Notes: a model not told the origin generated them from the sequence alone. Counted from the stretch's first letter, positions 1 to 13,039 are shown. The stretch is 64,000 nt of DNA from Callorhinus ursinus (GCF_003265705.1 NW_020312968.1:4711184-4775183), one strand, 5' to 3'. Program-made: numbers and translations.

Positions 1-419
1 GATTCAAAGATGACAGGTATGTATGTATAGATTCTTGAATATTAAAGTTTGGTGGGAATGGTAGAGAAATAAAATGGTAGGTAATAGGAGAGAAGGCACA
101 AGCAAAACTTCATGGAGGGTTACTCCACTTTTAGAAACATGCTAGTAACGTGCCTCTTATATGTTGGATTATTTCTGTTCAGTATAGATACATAGAATCA
201 TTCAGCCAGTGTGTATGTGCATTTTCAGTCAAGTTGCCTTTGAGAATGATGAACATTTTACAAGTCACTGACAGCGTTTTGGAATAACTTTGCATCCATT
301 CTCTGGTCCATACTGCATTTTGCTAAACTTGTCATTTTTGTCAATATGACAGGAAAAAGTATCTAATTGTAATACTCATTTAACTGTTATGGAAGTTGAG
401 CAGTTTATTAAGTCTAATG

Positions 420-1000
420 CCCGGAGAGAGGTATCTTTAATCCACCAGCCTATAGGTGTTGAGCTGGTATACCAAACAAGCCATTGGCAACCATCCAAAA
501 GTCAGTAAAAATGTATCGAACTTCGTCAAGGGGAGGACTGGCCAGTCATAAGCACTGCTTTGAGTTCTAGCCACGGACAGGAAGGACAGGAAGGACCGTA
601 TCTGCTTCTGGTTTTACCCGGCTGGCATGGAGGCTGACCGCCCACAGCCCATTGGACCCCACTAGGTTTCAAGTTAGCCAACCAGGGATCTAGACCCGGG
701 ACTTCAGGTAACGTCTGTGAGTCAAGAGCCCCACCAAACCAGCGGCTTTGCTTTAGGTGGCAGAGCGGGGCATAAAGTTTGCCCCCAAAGGAATGGCTGC
801 CATTTTATCATAGTACCAAAAGCTGCTAGGGCCAGGCCAGCTACACCCTTGAATATGCTATTTGTTTTGACTTGGGAGGCTTGTTGGGTCCTTTTCACCT
901 TGTTAGTCATCAAGTCCAAATTGACCCACCTCCAAATGAGAATGTCAAACCAAAGAGGCATTCAGTCTCAAAGCTTAGTAGCAGACTAATAACCTCCTCC
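420..1000 (-). mobile_element. Relic of an ERV-L-type pol (RNase H region)
   Basis: On the minus strand, about 469-515 reads YIFTDFWMVANGLFG. This resembles the RNase H motif TDSWAVANGLA of ERV-L (foamy-like) endogenous retroviruses. A nearby ELKAV stretch in another frame fits the same domain. The relic is broken by stops and frameshifts, has no recognisable LTRs, and its limits are uncertain. The motif is seen in the sequence; the family name is from memory. Confidence 0.5.
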
Positions 1001-2870
1001 TCTTGTACAAAGGTGTCTTTGGTGATTGTCAGGCAATTGATTCTATTATAGTACCTGGCTATGGCCTGTGAGAATTTAGGCAGCCATTAAGTCTTTGAAG
1101 CTGTGGTTTCTCTCTCCTGGAGTTCAGTATTATTTCTGCTGGGCCACCCAGGAAGGGACAGTCCTTGAATGTGAACTTAATTGGAAGGAAAAGTTCAGGT
1201 AAATAATAGATCCATGATACATGTACTGAATTGGCCCAAAGGGCCTCAGTGAGAGGTTATTTTTGAGGTGTCTGACTCCTTGGTAAAAAAGCAAAACCCA
1301 AAACTGTGTGATTTTTTTTTTTTTTTTTTCAGGCCTGAACATAGGTAATTACAAAGGCTTTACCTGGCAGGTTCACGGAACAAAGCTGGCCTCCCTGGAC
1401 CAGACTTGCTGCACTGCAGTCTCTAGTGAGACTTGCAGTCCACAACTCAGGCTCTTATTCACAGCTTCAGTCCTAGCCCAGTGCCTCTGTGTCAGGGGCT
1501 TTGGGAGAAGCCTTCCTTAGGTGCCTCTGCTGAGACCTGCTTCTAGGAGGAGGGAAAGGGGTAAACTTTAAGACCCATTTCTACACTCTGACTCAGTACT
1601 CTTCCCACTCTTAGGCCCTCCTCCTCTTTCACCCCACTCCCCGGGTCTGCAAGCTTGCGAAGAGCCTGTCTGGACTTCCATTAGCAATGAGACCACTGCC
1701 ATGTCTGTGCAGACCCAGCTGATGCCTGACTGGTGTGCTGTTCCATGGGAGAAAATGGGAGCAGGGAGCTACCTATGGTTTGTCTGGTTTAGCCTCTTGC
1801 TTATACTGTTGAAGGGATCAGAGGTTTGACTGTTAACTTTCATTTTGGCTTCTTGTATTTACCTGCTATTCCAGCACTTAGCAACTCAGCTCGCCCTGGC
1901 TCAGATGAGGCGTTAACAGTTTCACACCTTCCTTTCCACTGCAAGCCCTGTCCAAACTATCGGTTGAATTCAAGTGTCTTTTTCCCCTATAGGATCACAG
2001 ACCAAGAAGTTTAACACATGCATCAGGGGCTACAGCCCAGCTGCGAGGAGACCCACGTTACCCCCAGCTGGGAGGCAGGGGGAGGCCAGTCCAAGGAGAC
2101 AGTGGGAGGACGGGGTGGGAGGGAAACCCGATTTTCTCCATTGAACTCTGACCCCAGAATTAATGCCCAAGCACTGCTGCTTCCTCCTGTGAGCTCCCAG
2201 CATCCAGTGAGTGCTCAGCCCCCAGGGCCCTTTACTTTGTGCTCATGCACATGCCACTGTGCTGTCCGGCCCCAGGCTTCTAGCTTTGGCCACCCTGGCA
2301 CCCAGAGCCCCAACTTCACTGCCAGCCATGTGTGTCCGTGGCAAGACTGTACACTAATAGGTAAAGCTTCTTCCTCACTTTCGAGGGGCCACCTACACTC
2401 AACCAAGTGGCCTTCTGCTTTCAGGTCACCCAAAGCTCTATATTGAATAGCAGATTCCTCATTGCTGACATTAATCTCAGTTGAAGACTCTTTCCTTAGC
2501 AGCCACAGCCTTCTGGCCTTCTGGCTGGGACCACAGGGCTTGCTGCTCCATAGTGGTAACATCCCTGTCTCTTCCTGCCAGGAAGAGTGAGCAAATTTGG
2601 GTGACTCGCCTCAAACCCACCTCTAGCTGTTCAACATCATTAACAGGACGGAAGGGGTCGCATTACTTTCCTGCCATAATTAACCATGAGGCAAGAGCAT
2701 TTGCTGCTGTATCCTAGGAAGTCTCAGATTCCTGAACTAGCCTGTGCAATCTTGTCTTTCCAAATCTGGAATGCCAAGTCTGTCAGCATCCCAGACTTGT
2801 CAACAAAACTGGTGAGTCTGGGGTTTGGTCTTAACCCTACTGACGAGTGAGTAAGTTAGCCTATTAGTTT
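1001..2870. other. Stretch with no recognised gene
   Basis: A poly-T run lies at about 1312-1330. The short ORFs here (for example 142 codons at 2018-2446) show no domain, no splice context and no repeat family I recognise. The part to about 1350 may still belong to the ERV-L relic. I see nothing else to annotate. Confidence 0.4.
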
Positions 2871-3833
2871 CGTGCACGTTGCCAGAAGACGGGAGAAGTT
2901 ACACAAAAGTAGAGGGTTCCTGTGTGCCCTTCACCGAGCTTTCATCCCAAAATAACATTTCACGTGACTGTAAGACAGTAATCAAAACCATGAAATGGAC
3001 ATTGGCACGACTGTTACTGAACTATAGACCTTGTTTGAAGCGTGCCAGTTTTTGCAAGTGCTTATTAAAAGATCCTACTTTTAAACTTTTCATTTTAGCT
3101 CTAAAATGGGCTTCTTATTGACAGTATGTACCTAGGTCTTGCCTTTTTATTCATTCTGGTTATCTTTTTTTGATAACTTGTAATTGGGTATTTAAACCAT
3201 TTACATCTTAATTATTGACATGGGTGAATTTAAACCTACCATTCTGCTAGTTTTCTACTTATTCCATTTCTTTCTTTTTTCCTCTTTTCTCACTTATTTC
3301 GGGACTATTGATTGCATCTCCACTACTGGTTTATTAGTTACAACTCTTTACAAAAAGAAGTTTCGGTGGTTTCCCTAGGGCTTCTGATATACACTGTTAG
3401 CTTGTCACAGCCCACCTTCAAAGTAGTATACCACTGAATGTATGGTTGTAAGAATTACCACTCTTAACAATATATTTCCAATTCCTCTCTTCCAGCATTC
3501 ATGATATTGTCACACATTTTACTTTAATGTGCATAATAAACCCCAGAATACACGGTTACTATTTTTGCTTTAACTGAATTCTTTTGAAGCAATAAAAATA
3601 ACAAATACATTTTTTATTTATCTTCATTTTTATAGTTTCTGGTGTGTGGTGCTTTAAAAGTATCTCCACAGATTCTGTGATACTCCTCCCTTTGGCAAAG
3701 CCTCACTCGTCTCCCTCTCAAAGTGTGGGCTACAGGGACTCACTTCTAATAAACAGAGGTAGAAACGTTGTGATTTCCATGAGCCCCCCCTCAGCAGCAG
3801 CTATACTGTGTGCCATATTGTAAGCCAGGAGGC

Positions 3834-3999
3834 CTTCCAGCCTCCTGACCTGCTCCAGGTCTTTCTCTTGAGCACCCAATGCAAGGCCATGAGAAAAACC
3901 AAATCTTGTGAGTACACACATCCCTTGTATCTGAGACTCCAGCTATTCCAAACTGAGAATGGTAACCCACAATTACCAAGAATGTAAAAAATTTTTGCA
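3834..3999 (+). repeat. Direct repeat copy 1 (about 160 bp)
   Basis: The segment shares long runs with 4869-5026, including 'ctattccaaactgaga', 'aaggccatga' and 'atttttgca', in the same order and orientation. The copies differ at many positions, so the duplication is old or both copies belong to one repeat family. Family not recognised. Confidence 0.6.
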
Positions 4000-4868
4000 A
4001 GTCATAAAAGACACTGTAGCTTCCATTCTTCTCTCAGATCACTTGGGTCAGGGGACACAAGGAGACATGCCATGTGGACATTCAAATAACCCTATGGAGA
4101 ATTCCATGTGGTGAAGAAATAAGGCCTTCTCCAGTTACATGTGTAGAATGAGCTTGGAAGTGGGTCCCCCAGCTCTAGTCAAGCCTTCCAATGAAGCCCC
4201 AGCCAACATCTTGATGGCAATCATGTGAGCAACCCTGGTCAGCAATCCTAAACTATCCAGCTGAGCTGATGTTGAATTCCTGACCCACAGACTGAGAAAC
4301 TGGGTCAGGTTTGTTGGTGTAAACCACTGAGTTTTGGGGTAATTTGTGACAAAACATTCCATTTCTTTATGTGCATCCAAGTTTCCATCTGGTAAACATA
4401 CTTGCACCTTAAGAACTTTCCTTAACATTTCTCATAGCAGGTCTGCTGGCAATGCATTCTCTTAGATTTTGTCTGAAAAATCCTTTATCTCAAGTTTTAT
4501 TTTGTAAAAGATTTGCTGAATACAGAGTTCTGGGTTGACTTTCATCTTTAAAGACCACCATTGTTTAGATGAGTACTGTACTGTAATTCTTATTTTTCTC
4601 CCTCTGAATGTGTTTCTTTTTAATCTGGCTGCATTCAGTTTTCAGTAGTTTGACTATGACGTACGTGTCTATGCCTGTGTGTTTTGGTTTGCTTTTTGGA
4701 ATTTGTTCTGTTTGTCCTATCTGTGTGTTTGATGTTACTATTTCTGAAAAATCTTATCTCTTCAATTATTCCTTCTGCCCTATTCTTTCTGGGACTTCTA
4801 CTGCATGTACATTAGATGGCTTGTTCTTGCCCCACAATTCCTGGATGCTCTGTTCGGGTGTTTTGTCC

Positions 4869-5026
4869 CTTCCAGTCTCCTGCTTTACCCCAAGTCTTTG
4901 TCCTGAGCAATGGAAGGCCATGAAAAAAAAAATCTTATGAGTACAAACATCCTTTGTGTAAGAGACTCCCAACTATTCCAAACTGAGATGCTAATCCACA
5001 ATTGCCAAAAAGGAAAAATTTTTGCA
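4869..5026 (+). repeat. Direct repeat copy 2 (about 160 bp)
   Basis: Partner of 3834-3999. It lies directly before a SINE insertion and inside text that otherwise looks like antisense L1 ORF1. It is unknown whether it moved as a unit. Confidence 0.6.
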
Positions 5027-5056
5027 GATTTCTTAGCTTATGAAACAGCCACTTTT

Positions 5057-5249
5057 TTTTTTTAAGATTTTATTTATTTATTTGAGAGAGAGAGAGAGAA
5101 CGAGAGATAGCACGAGAGGGAAGAGGGTCAGAGGGAGAAGCAGACTCCCTGCTGAGCAGGGAGCCCGATGTGGGACTCGATCCCGGGACTCCAGGATCAC
5201 GACCTGAGCCGAAGGCAGTCGCTTAACCAACTGAGCCACCCAGGCACCC
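5057..5249 (-). mobile_element. CAN SINE, subfamily B
   Basis: Starts with a T-run and 'aagattttatttatttattt' and ends 'gagccacccaggcaccc'. It is flanked by a perfect TSD 'gaaacagccactttt' (5042-5056 and 5250-5264). Diagnostic text 'gactccaggatcacgacc' and 'cagtcgcttaaccaactga' marks the second of two SINE subfamilies in this window. Confidence 0.95.
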
Positions 5250-5279
5250 GAAACAGCCACTTTTGACACAAAACTCCTA

Positions 5280-6480
5280 CATCAAAGTCAAAGAATTTAC
5301 AACTCACAGCAATAGCATTAGCCAGAGTATTAATTTTGGGTCTTACCCTGAGACCCAAATCTCACAGAGTGGGACACAAGACAGTACAAGGTGACACTTG
5401 CACAAGCATTGGGTTGCATTACAGGAGAACCCTGAGCTTAGGAAACCTTACTCTTTCATGACGGGCAAGCAGTAAGTGTGACTGACTTTGCCCTAGGAGA
5501 AGATACTATGCTAGATGGTAAATAAACCTACCCTCTGTTCCAGAAGGAGACAGTCTCTATCTATCTTCTAAGCGTGTTTACTTTACATATATCCTTGAAA
5601 AGATAATCTAGAATAAAGTTAGCCAGTACCTCTGCTTGCAAAATATGCTGAAATGCAAAAAACCATGGAAAATTGGCTCCCAACAGAAGATAAAAGACAG
5701 AAACTTTAAGTGTTGCCTTATAGTAAAGAAACTTGTAACCCAGACAAAATACCAGTGTCACTGAGATAATCTGAGGTGGCCCAAAGATGTGTCCCATATG
5801 CCCTCTACCCATGTTTCCCAATACACCACCCCGATGACTATTGATAACAGTTTTGTCCCTGGAACATTTTATGCAATACCAAAAAAATACATATATAAAT
5901 GTGTGTATATATGTGTGAACCTTACTTTTTTGACTTAATACGTTTTTCCAATTGTTCTATATCCATACACATAAATTCCTTTAATAAAATCTGCATGTTT
6001 GTATGTCTAATACACACACACACACACACACACATAATGCTAACAAGTAACATTTAGGTTCTTTTCAACCTTTTGCTCTTCAGCATTATATTACAATGAA
6101 TAGTCCAGTACATACTACTTTGTGTCCATTCTCAGTGGACACATTATTACATCTGGTGTAAATTCCTAAAGGTGAACAGTGCATTTTAAAATTTTCATAG
6201 GTGTTGTCAGACAGCTCTCTTAAAAGGTTACACTTTAAAACAAGGTGAGTATCTGTCTCTCAGTATTTTCACCAACACAACCTACTATTAAACATTTTAA
6301 CAATGGCCAAGCTTATGTTGAAAACTGCATTAAAATCTTTTGTAACATGCAATGTCTTTGTTTTTTTTGTCTGTTTTGCTCTTCACTATCACAGACGCCT
6401 GGGAAGGAAGAAACAGACTGTAGGGACACAGACCAGGTCAGTGTCCCAGCCTATTTACTGTGTGGTGTTCACTTTTTCCT
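5280..6480. other. Gene-free stretch with a CA microsatellite
   Basis: No convincing coding frame. A (CA)n run lies at 6011-6034, and 6050-6250 looks like antisense old L1 3' sequence. I see nothing else. Confidence 0.4.
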
Positions 6481-6740
6481 TCAACCCACAAACATTTATT
6501 GAGAACCGCACTGTGTCCAGTATAAGGCTTGATCTTGGGGATTCAAAGGTCCGAAGTTAATGTTTTTCCCATCAGAGCTTACACAGCAGAGGAAAGGTGT
6601 CAAACAAGTAATTACCTAATTGTAAGAACTGAGGTCACCATTATAAAGGACAGGTACAGGGTACTCTGAGCAGTAGGGAGGTACTGAGACGTCCCTAAAG
6701 AAATGATATTTGAGCTGAGACCTGAAGGAAGAACAGAACT
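6481..6740. repeat. Ancient mammalian interspersed repeat, copy 1
   Basis: Text such as 'acaaacatttattgagaacc', then 'atttgagctgagacctgaag', matches a widespread old mammalian repeat also present at 8425-8745 and 61720-62520. I do not name the family. Confidence 0.5.
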
Positions 6741-7139
6741 TATCAAACATACACAGAAACAGTCAAGGATCTATATTTCATTTTTCAAGTGTTCCTGCTA
6801 TAATCACCATTTACTTGTACCTTAATTAGTACAAAGAGGAAAACTGGTATTTTTCCAGGCTGTAAGAAAATTTATACAATTTTCTTTATACTGGTTGAGT
6901 TCTTATAGAATAAAATCAGGTATGTCATAGTCAGTGGTTTGACTATTACAAGGTTGATGAATTTCCTTTTGTATATTATATAAATATATGCTATATATTA
7001 GTATATGCTAACATATACTATACTCATATATAATGAATAAATACACTTTACTACAACAAACAAGGAAGAAGGCATATCTCAAAGTTAAAAGTTATAAAAC
7101 AATATAACCTTGAAGTCAAAGTAAAATCTTACAAGGAAG

Positions 7140-7910
7140 GCATTTTCTGCTTCGAGTCAAGATGGAATAACGGACCACATTTACCCTCTCACCTAAAACA
7201 ACCAAAAACCCTGACACAATATATAAAACAACTGCCAACAAAGGCCAGTGATCAATAAGAGGAAACAAGGTGAGCCCTACTCACTGCTTTTGAGTCTCCA
7301 GGATCTGGCCTTAGGGGGGGAAACCGGGGCCAAGCCTGGCGGTGTGCCTGAACTGAGGACATGATGTTGACAGTCCACGGAAACCGAGGCAGCTAGAGTT
7401 TGCAGGACAGAGTACCTGAGAGGAAGAAACTACACAGAGAGCACTCTGGAGATCAGAGCAGAGTCGTCCCCCTCCCCCACCCCCAGAACACCGATCTACA
7501 GAGTACTGATGAGTGCATGTGCGTGAGGTAACTTCCCAAGGCCAGAGCAAGAAGCAACAACAAAGTAAACTCGTAATACCAAGTATTCAGTAAAAAATTA
7601 CCATGTATGCAGACACAGAACAAAACAACATCCCTAGAGAGGAGAAAGACTAATCAATAGAAACCAACCCAGAACCAACACAGATGTTAGAATTAGCAGA
7701 GAAGGACATTAAAACAGTGAGCGTAACTGTTCCATGTGTTTACAAAGTTGTACAGAGATGTAGAGAAGACCTACACTGAACTTCTGGAGATGGTAAGTAC
7801 ATTGTCTGGCATGACAAATACAGTGCATGAGATTAACAGCAGAAAAGGCATGAGAAAAAGAAAGGTTAGTGAGCTTCAAATCATAGCAATAGAAACTAGC
7901 CAAAACAGTA
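7140..7910 (+). mobile_element. Old L1 (L1M) 5' end/ORF1 fragment
   Basis: 'tcaagatggaataacggacc' resembles the 5' start of old mammalian L1s. Downstream, 'gcagagaaggacattaaaac' resembles L1M ORF1 leader sequence. Frames are short and broken. Confidence 0.6.
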
Positions 7911-7924
7911 AGGGAATAAAGGCC

Positions 7925-8290
7925 ACACTGGCTTTTTTTGCTGTCCCAAGCTCATACCAGACATGCTCTTGCTTTAGCACATTTGCACTTGTTATGACCT
8001 CTGCCTACAATTACTCACCATAAATACTCAACTCACCCCTGATTTTCCTCAGGTCCCTGCTCAAAAGTCTCCTTATCTGAGAAGCCCTTCTTGACCACCC
8101 AATATAAGGCCCCCCAACCTCATTCTGCCTTGTCCTCTCTTGCACCTGATGGATGTACTTTACTGTCTAGCTCCCTCAATATAAGCTTCACGTGGGGAGT
8201 CACGGGACAGGGGGTTTTGTTGTGCTTACTGGGGTAACTAGAATTTCCCCTGGTCCATAGCAAATGCTATTTTTCAAGGAGTAATGAGCG
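7925..8290 (+). mobile_element. L2 LINE 3' fragment
   Basis: 'caggtccctgctcaaaagtc' followed by 'gaagcccttcttgaccaccc' is the typical L2 3' region, and 'aatataagcttcacgtgggg' continues it. Non-coding. Confidence 0.65.
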
Positions 8291-8424
8291 AGCATAAGGT
8301 TGTGAAGGGGCACAGTTACACTTCTGACATGAGTACCTGGTTGGATGAACGATGGGTTGCGGGGGACACAAGAATGGACTATGAGATGCCTGTGAAACAT
8401 TCACGCCAAAGTGACGACTAGTCA

Positions 8425-8745
8425 TTCATTCAACAATTACGTACTGAGCACCTGGTACACGCCAGGCACTGTTCTAGGTGCTTGAACATATCCTAAGTGA
8501 AAAAAATAAGCAAAAAACCAAGAACCCTACCCTCAAGGAGCTTACTTTTTAGAGAAGGACACAATAAGAATAATAAATAAGTGAATCATGTAATAAATTG
8601 GAAGGTGGTATGTGCTATAGAAAAAAAAATAGCTGGCAAAGGGAATCTCAAGAGTCCTGGGCAGTGCTAAGTGAGTTGAAATTTTAAATAGGGTGGTCGG
8701 GACTGGGCTTATTGAGAAGTTACAAGGGTCTGATGCTTTGGGGTG
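8425..8745. repeat. Ancient mammalian interspersed repeat, copy 2
   Basis: 'cattcattcaacaattacgt' then 'ccaggcactgttctaggtgc', 'aaggagcttac' and 'agggtggtcggg' are the usual block order of this old repeat. The text at about 8755-8830 that follows looks MIR-like ('gaggattaaatgag'). Confidence 0.55.
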
Positions 8746-9099
8746 AGGTTCATCTGTTAAATTGGCAATAATACCTGTCATGGAGTTCTGAGGATTAAAT
8801 GAGATATGTAAAAGGTCTGGCGAATACACAGTTGCTAAAAAAATTTCAAACCACTTCCCCACCCTAAACTGCTGTAGGGTTTTAATCAGTCTGAAACAGG
8901 CAAATTTTAAGATAAGCAGAATGTGAGTGTGCATCCCTTCTTTACCAAGAAGACACGAAGGGAAAAGTATCCATCTGTGTTGCTTTGCTGTTACTAATGA
9001 TGAGTTCTGAGTCATTATCCATAAGAAGTGCTGGGGAAAGAAATCAGAGTTACTTACACAAAATTAGAGAATAGGAAGAAGATCCTATTGGGTCAATAT

Positions 9100-10365
9100 A
9101 AAAGTGCACCTGGACAGGGTGAGGGTGGGAGTGAAGGGTTGCAAGATTTCTGCTTTATATGAAGTGATACAGTGTTAACTTCAAGTAAACCGTGGAAAGT
9201 TAAAGATGTATATTGCAATCCTTGCAGCAACCACTGAAAATTCATGCAAAGAGGTATTTAAATTAATAGATTAAATTAAATTTAAATTCAAAACAATACT
9301 GAATTAATCCAAAAGAGGTCTGGAAAGGACGTACAGAGTCAAAAAAGAAAGGGAACAGACAGCAAATAAATAGTAAAAGACTAGACTTAAATCCAGTCAT
9401 CTCAGTAATTTCTATCAAGTGTTAAAGCACTAAACAATTAAAATACAGAAACTGCCAGAATGCCACAAAAGCAAGACCCAACTATATATGTTGTCTCCAA
9501 GAGAAACATTAAATATAAAGATAAAGATAAACTGAAAGTAAATGGCTGGAAAAAAAGATGTGCTGTGCAAATGGTAAGCATAAGAGGGCTGGAACTGCTA
9601 TAAGATCAAAGAAAGACAACTTGAAAATGAAGAGCATTACCAGATATAAAGAGGGATATTTCATAAGAACAAAGGGTTAATACATCAGAGACATAACAAT
9701 CATAATATATGTGTGCCTAATAATGGAGCTTCAAAACACATAGAAAAAAACTGACAACTAAAAGGAGAAACAGAAAAATCTCCTGTCCTAGTTGGATATT
9801 TAACACCTATTTCTTAGCAATTCATAGAACGTTTAGACCAAAAAATCCCCCCAAAAAAACAAAAAACCCCAAATCTGTAAAGACACATAATATCTGAGAA
9901 ACACTACCAACCACCTTGACCTAAGTGACACTGATAGAGCACTATGCCGAATACCTGCAGGATATTATGTTCTTTCCAAGAACACATGTTACATGTACCA
10001 TGATAATTCATATGCTGGGTCATAAAATAAATCTCAACAAATTTAAAAGGATTAAAACCACACAGATAATGAATTAAACGAGAAAGGAATTAAACTAGAA
10101 ATCAATAAGAAAAAGATATCTAGGAAAACCTCCAATACTTGAAAAGTTAACACAAATAATCCACAGGTCAAAAAAGAAATCAAGGAATGCAATGTACAGC
10201 ATAGGGAATACAGTCAATAATTTTGTAATAACTGTAAAGTGACAGATGGTAACTAGACTTATCATGGGGATCATTTCATAATGTATAAAAATATCAAATC
10301 ACTATGATGTACACCTGAAAACAGGATACAGCATGTCAATTAGACTTCAATTAAAAAAAAAAATC
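9100..10365 (+). mobile_element. Old L1 fragment, ORF2 to 3' end
   Basis: Decayed L1 ORF2 endonuclease-region text (for example 'ctataagatcaaagaaagac') is joined to an L1 3' tail: 'gatgtacacctgaaaacagg', 'acttcaatt' and poly-A ending near 10365. Much of ORF2 is deleted between the two parts. Confidence 0.65.
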
Positions 10366-10397
10366 ATGAACAAGTATGCTCATTGCACACTATTTCT

Positions 10398-10596
10398 TTT
10401 TTTTTTTTAAGATTTTATTTATTTATTTGACAGAGAGAGAGACAGCGAGAGAGGGAACACAAGCAGGGGGAGTGGGAGAGGGAGAAGCAGGCTTCCCGCT
10501 GAGCAGGGAGCCCAATGTGGGGTTCGATCCCAGGACCCTGGGATCATGACTTGAGCCAAAGGCAGACGCTTAACGACTGAGCCATGCAGGTGCCCC
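10398..10596 (-). mobile_element. CAN SINE, subfamily A
   Basis: Flanked by a perfect TSD 'tgcacactatttct' (10384-10397 and 10597-10610). It carries 'acacaagcagggggagtggg' and 'cttaacgactgagcc', diagnostic of the first subfamily. The insertion lies between two old L1 pieces. Confidence 0.95.
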
Positions 10597-10659
10597 TGCA
10601 CACTATTTCTAACTGCAAAAATCTGAAAAAAGTCAAACATTTATCAATAGATTCTTATG

Positions 10660-11780
10660 ATGAAATACCATACTTAGTATCAATGAATGAAATATGATTA
10701 CATGCACAAAAATATTAAATAAGGAAAATAGGAAAGCAAAGAACTCAATATTTTAAGTAGGCAAAAGATTTGAACATTTTACAAAGAAGACACAGGGCAC
10801 GGGGGTGGCTCAGTCGGTTAAGCGCCTGCCTTCAGCTCAGGTCATGACCCCAGGGTCCTGGGATGGAGCTCCACAGTGGGCTCCCTGCTCAGTGGGGAGT
10901 CTGCTTCTCCTTCTACCCCTCCCCTCTTCTCGTGATCTCTCTCACTTTCCCTCACAAATAAATTATTTAAAAAAAAAAGAAGCGATACAGATAGCAAATA
11001 AACTATCATTAGTCAACATCATTAGTCATTAGGGAAATGTAAATTAAAATTATAATAAGATACATGAGATACCGGTTTAGAAAGACTAAAAATAAAGTCT
11101 GACCATACCAATTGTTGGAGAGCATGTGTAGGAACTGGAGTTCTCATACACTGCTGATGGGAAAGTAAAATGGTGTAACCACTTTTGGCAATTTGCTAGA
11201 AAACTGAAGACACCTACCACATGGTCCAGCCATTCTACTCCTAGGTATGTACCCCAGAGAAAAGAAATCTTACGTCCATACGAAGCCTTACACACAAATG
11301 TTCTCAGCAGCTTTATCTGTACAGCCCCAAACTGGAAGCAACCTACTTGTCCATCAACAGGTAAATGGAGAAACAAATTATGATACAGCCACACAATGGA
11401 GAAGTACTGAGTAATAAAATTTTGAATGAACATGTGATAGCGTGAATGAATCTCAAAATAATTGTGCTGAAGGAAGCCAAACAAGAACAGTATATACTGT
11501 GATTCCATTTATATAAAACTCCAGAAAATGCAAATTAATCTATAATGACAGAAAGTAAAGCACTGGTTACCTTCCCCTGGAAGGAACCAGCGCATGAGAG
11601 AGGAATCACAAAAGGGCAAATGGAAACCTTTGGGGCTGATGGAGATGTGTATTATCTTAATTGTGGCTATGATTTCACAGGAATATACATATGTCAAAAT
11701 TCAGCAAAGTAAACACTTTAAATATATGCATTTTATTTTATGTCAATTAAGGCTCCATAAAGTGTTAAAAAAAAAAAAAA
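10660..11780 (+). mobile_element. Old L1 3' end (L1M type)
   Basis: From about 10660 to the poly-A at 11767-11780 the text follows the ORF2 C-terminus and 3'UTR of old L1s, for example 'attagtcattagggaaatgt', 'acttgtccatcaacaggtaa' and 'gtatatactgtgattccatt'. Frames are broken. A SINE interrupts it at 10795. Confidence 0.75.
10795..10979 (+). mobile_element. CAN SINE inside old L1
   Basis: Head 'gggggtggctcagtcggtta', A-rich tail ending near 10979. The target repeat is imperfect ('aagaagacaca' against 'aagaagcgataca'). Confidence 0.9.
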
Positions 11781-12081
11781 CCACAGCAAAACCAAAAATG
11801 TTATTTAGGAACACAAACACAAATGAGAAAATTACAAAGTAAAGCAAAGGGACGGTTAAGTCAAAATTCAAAACAGCAATTACCTGGAGTGGAAGAAAGA
11901 GAGAAAGGCACCAGTGGGAGAAGCAGGTAGGGACCTTGTCATGTTCTGGCCCAAGTAATATCCTATTTATAAAACTGGGTGCTGGGCATCTTACTATCAT
12001 TCCTTTGTGTTTTACACAACCTTTTGTATGTATGATGTATTTCACAATGTAGAAAAACAGAGTCTGTGGTGAGGACCCCAA

Positions 12082-13000
12082 AGGAATATATCTCTATTAG
12101 CTAGCCCGCATTTTATCATTTTTGGGAAGGACACCCTCAAAACTTTTCAAATACAAGTAAGGTCTTTCATATCTGATCTGTGTGATCTGCTCTTTGAGAC
12201 TGACAGGTTATCCAATTTCAAAGAAGAAGGAATGGAAAGATCAAGCAGAAAAGCTATTTAACACCGTAACTTATTATATTTCTGTGCCTATTAAGTAAGT
12301 CGTTGCCTATCTTCTCAGAACCTTAGCATGGGGTAAACAGTATAGAGGTTAAGTACTTACCAGCTAGCGCACAGTTATCCTCCTTGCACTTTCTCTCGAT
12401 CATGTAGCTCTCTTCCTCATTTTTGTTTACTTGGTTACTATCTTTATCAACCATCAAAATACAAGCTATCGTAAATTCACTGCTCTCATCCCCCTCCCTT
12501 CGCCTGATAACAAATTCTGCTGTGAGGAAGGTCTCGGAATCTCACTTTAGACCCTCGCACCGAGTAAGAAGGGCACTCTGTGTGCTTCCCACATAATTTA
12601 AGAGCCAAACAAGTTTAGGTTTCAGTTGGAAAAGGAAGAGCGGTGCTCCGGGCTTGGCTCTGGGATGAGCTATTTTCGATGAGCTGCACATGTCCTCTGC
12701 AACTTCATCAGTGAATGTTTAATCAAAAGATCTTCGAAGAACGTGGTGCCAATTCACTTTCCACGACAGCCACTGCAAAACATACACTTCGTTGGGTTTT
12801 GTTTTGTTCCGCTTGGTTTTTGCGTGTTGGCTTTAGCGACTTCCCTCAGCCGCCACCCCCCGTACAGCAGTCCGCCTGAAATGATCATTCAGTGTGGCGC
12901 TGGAGCCTCTCAACATTAGTTTGCTGCAAGTCTGTACCTCCTGGAGGTGATTTTAACCTCCTGGAAGCGTCCCTGAGGCCACTGACTCGAGTTAAGGTAA
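12082..13000. other. Unique upstream flank of C9orf40
   Basis: No mobile element or ORF that I can recognise. It runs into the CpG-rich promoter region. Enhancer content cannot be judged by eye. Confidence 0.4.
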
Positions 13001-13039
13001 TATTAACAAATACATTCTAAACGTCTTAAACCTACACCG

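Larger units (their letters stand above)
2880..5030 (-). mobile_element. Old L1-type (L1M/HAL1-like) fragments, antisense
   Basis: The T-rich strand carries decayed antisense L1 text. At 3120-3560 it resembles the antisense endonuclease/inter-ORF part. At 4430-4860 it includes 'cttgccccacaattcctgga', typical of the antisense ORF1 region of old L1s. No open frame survives. Boundaries are approximate and subfamily calls need RepeatMasker. Confidence 0.5.

Noticed and set aside
2018..2446. 142-codon plus-strand ORF as a possible gene
   Set aside because: No recognisable domain, no splice sites or conserved start, and an overlapping minus ORF of similar length. Chance seems as likely.
8542..9015. 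157-codon minus-strand ORF
   Set aside because: Overlaps an ancient interspersed repeat and shows no known domain.
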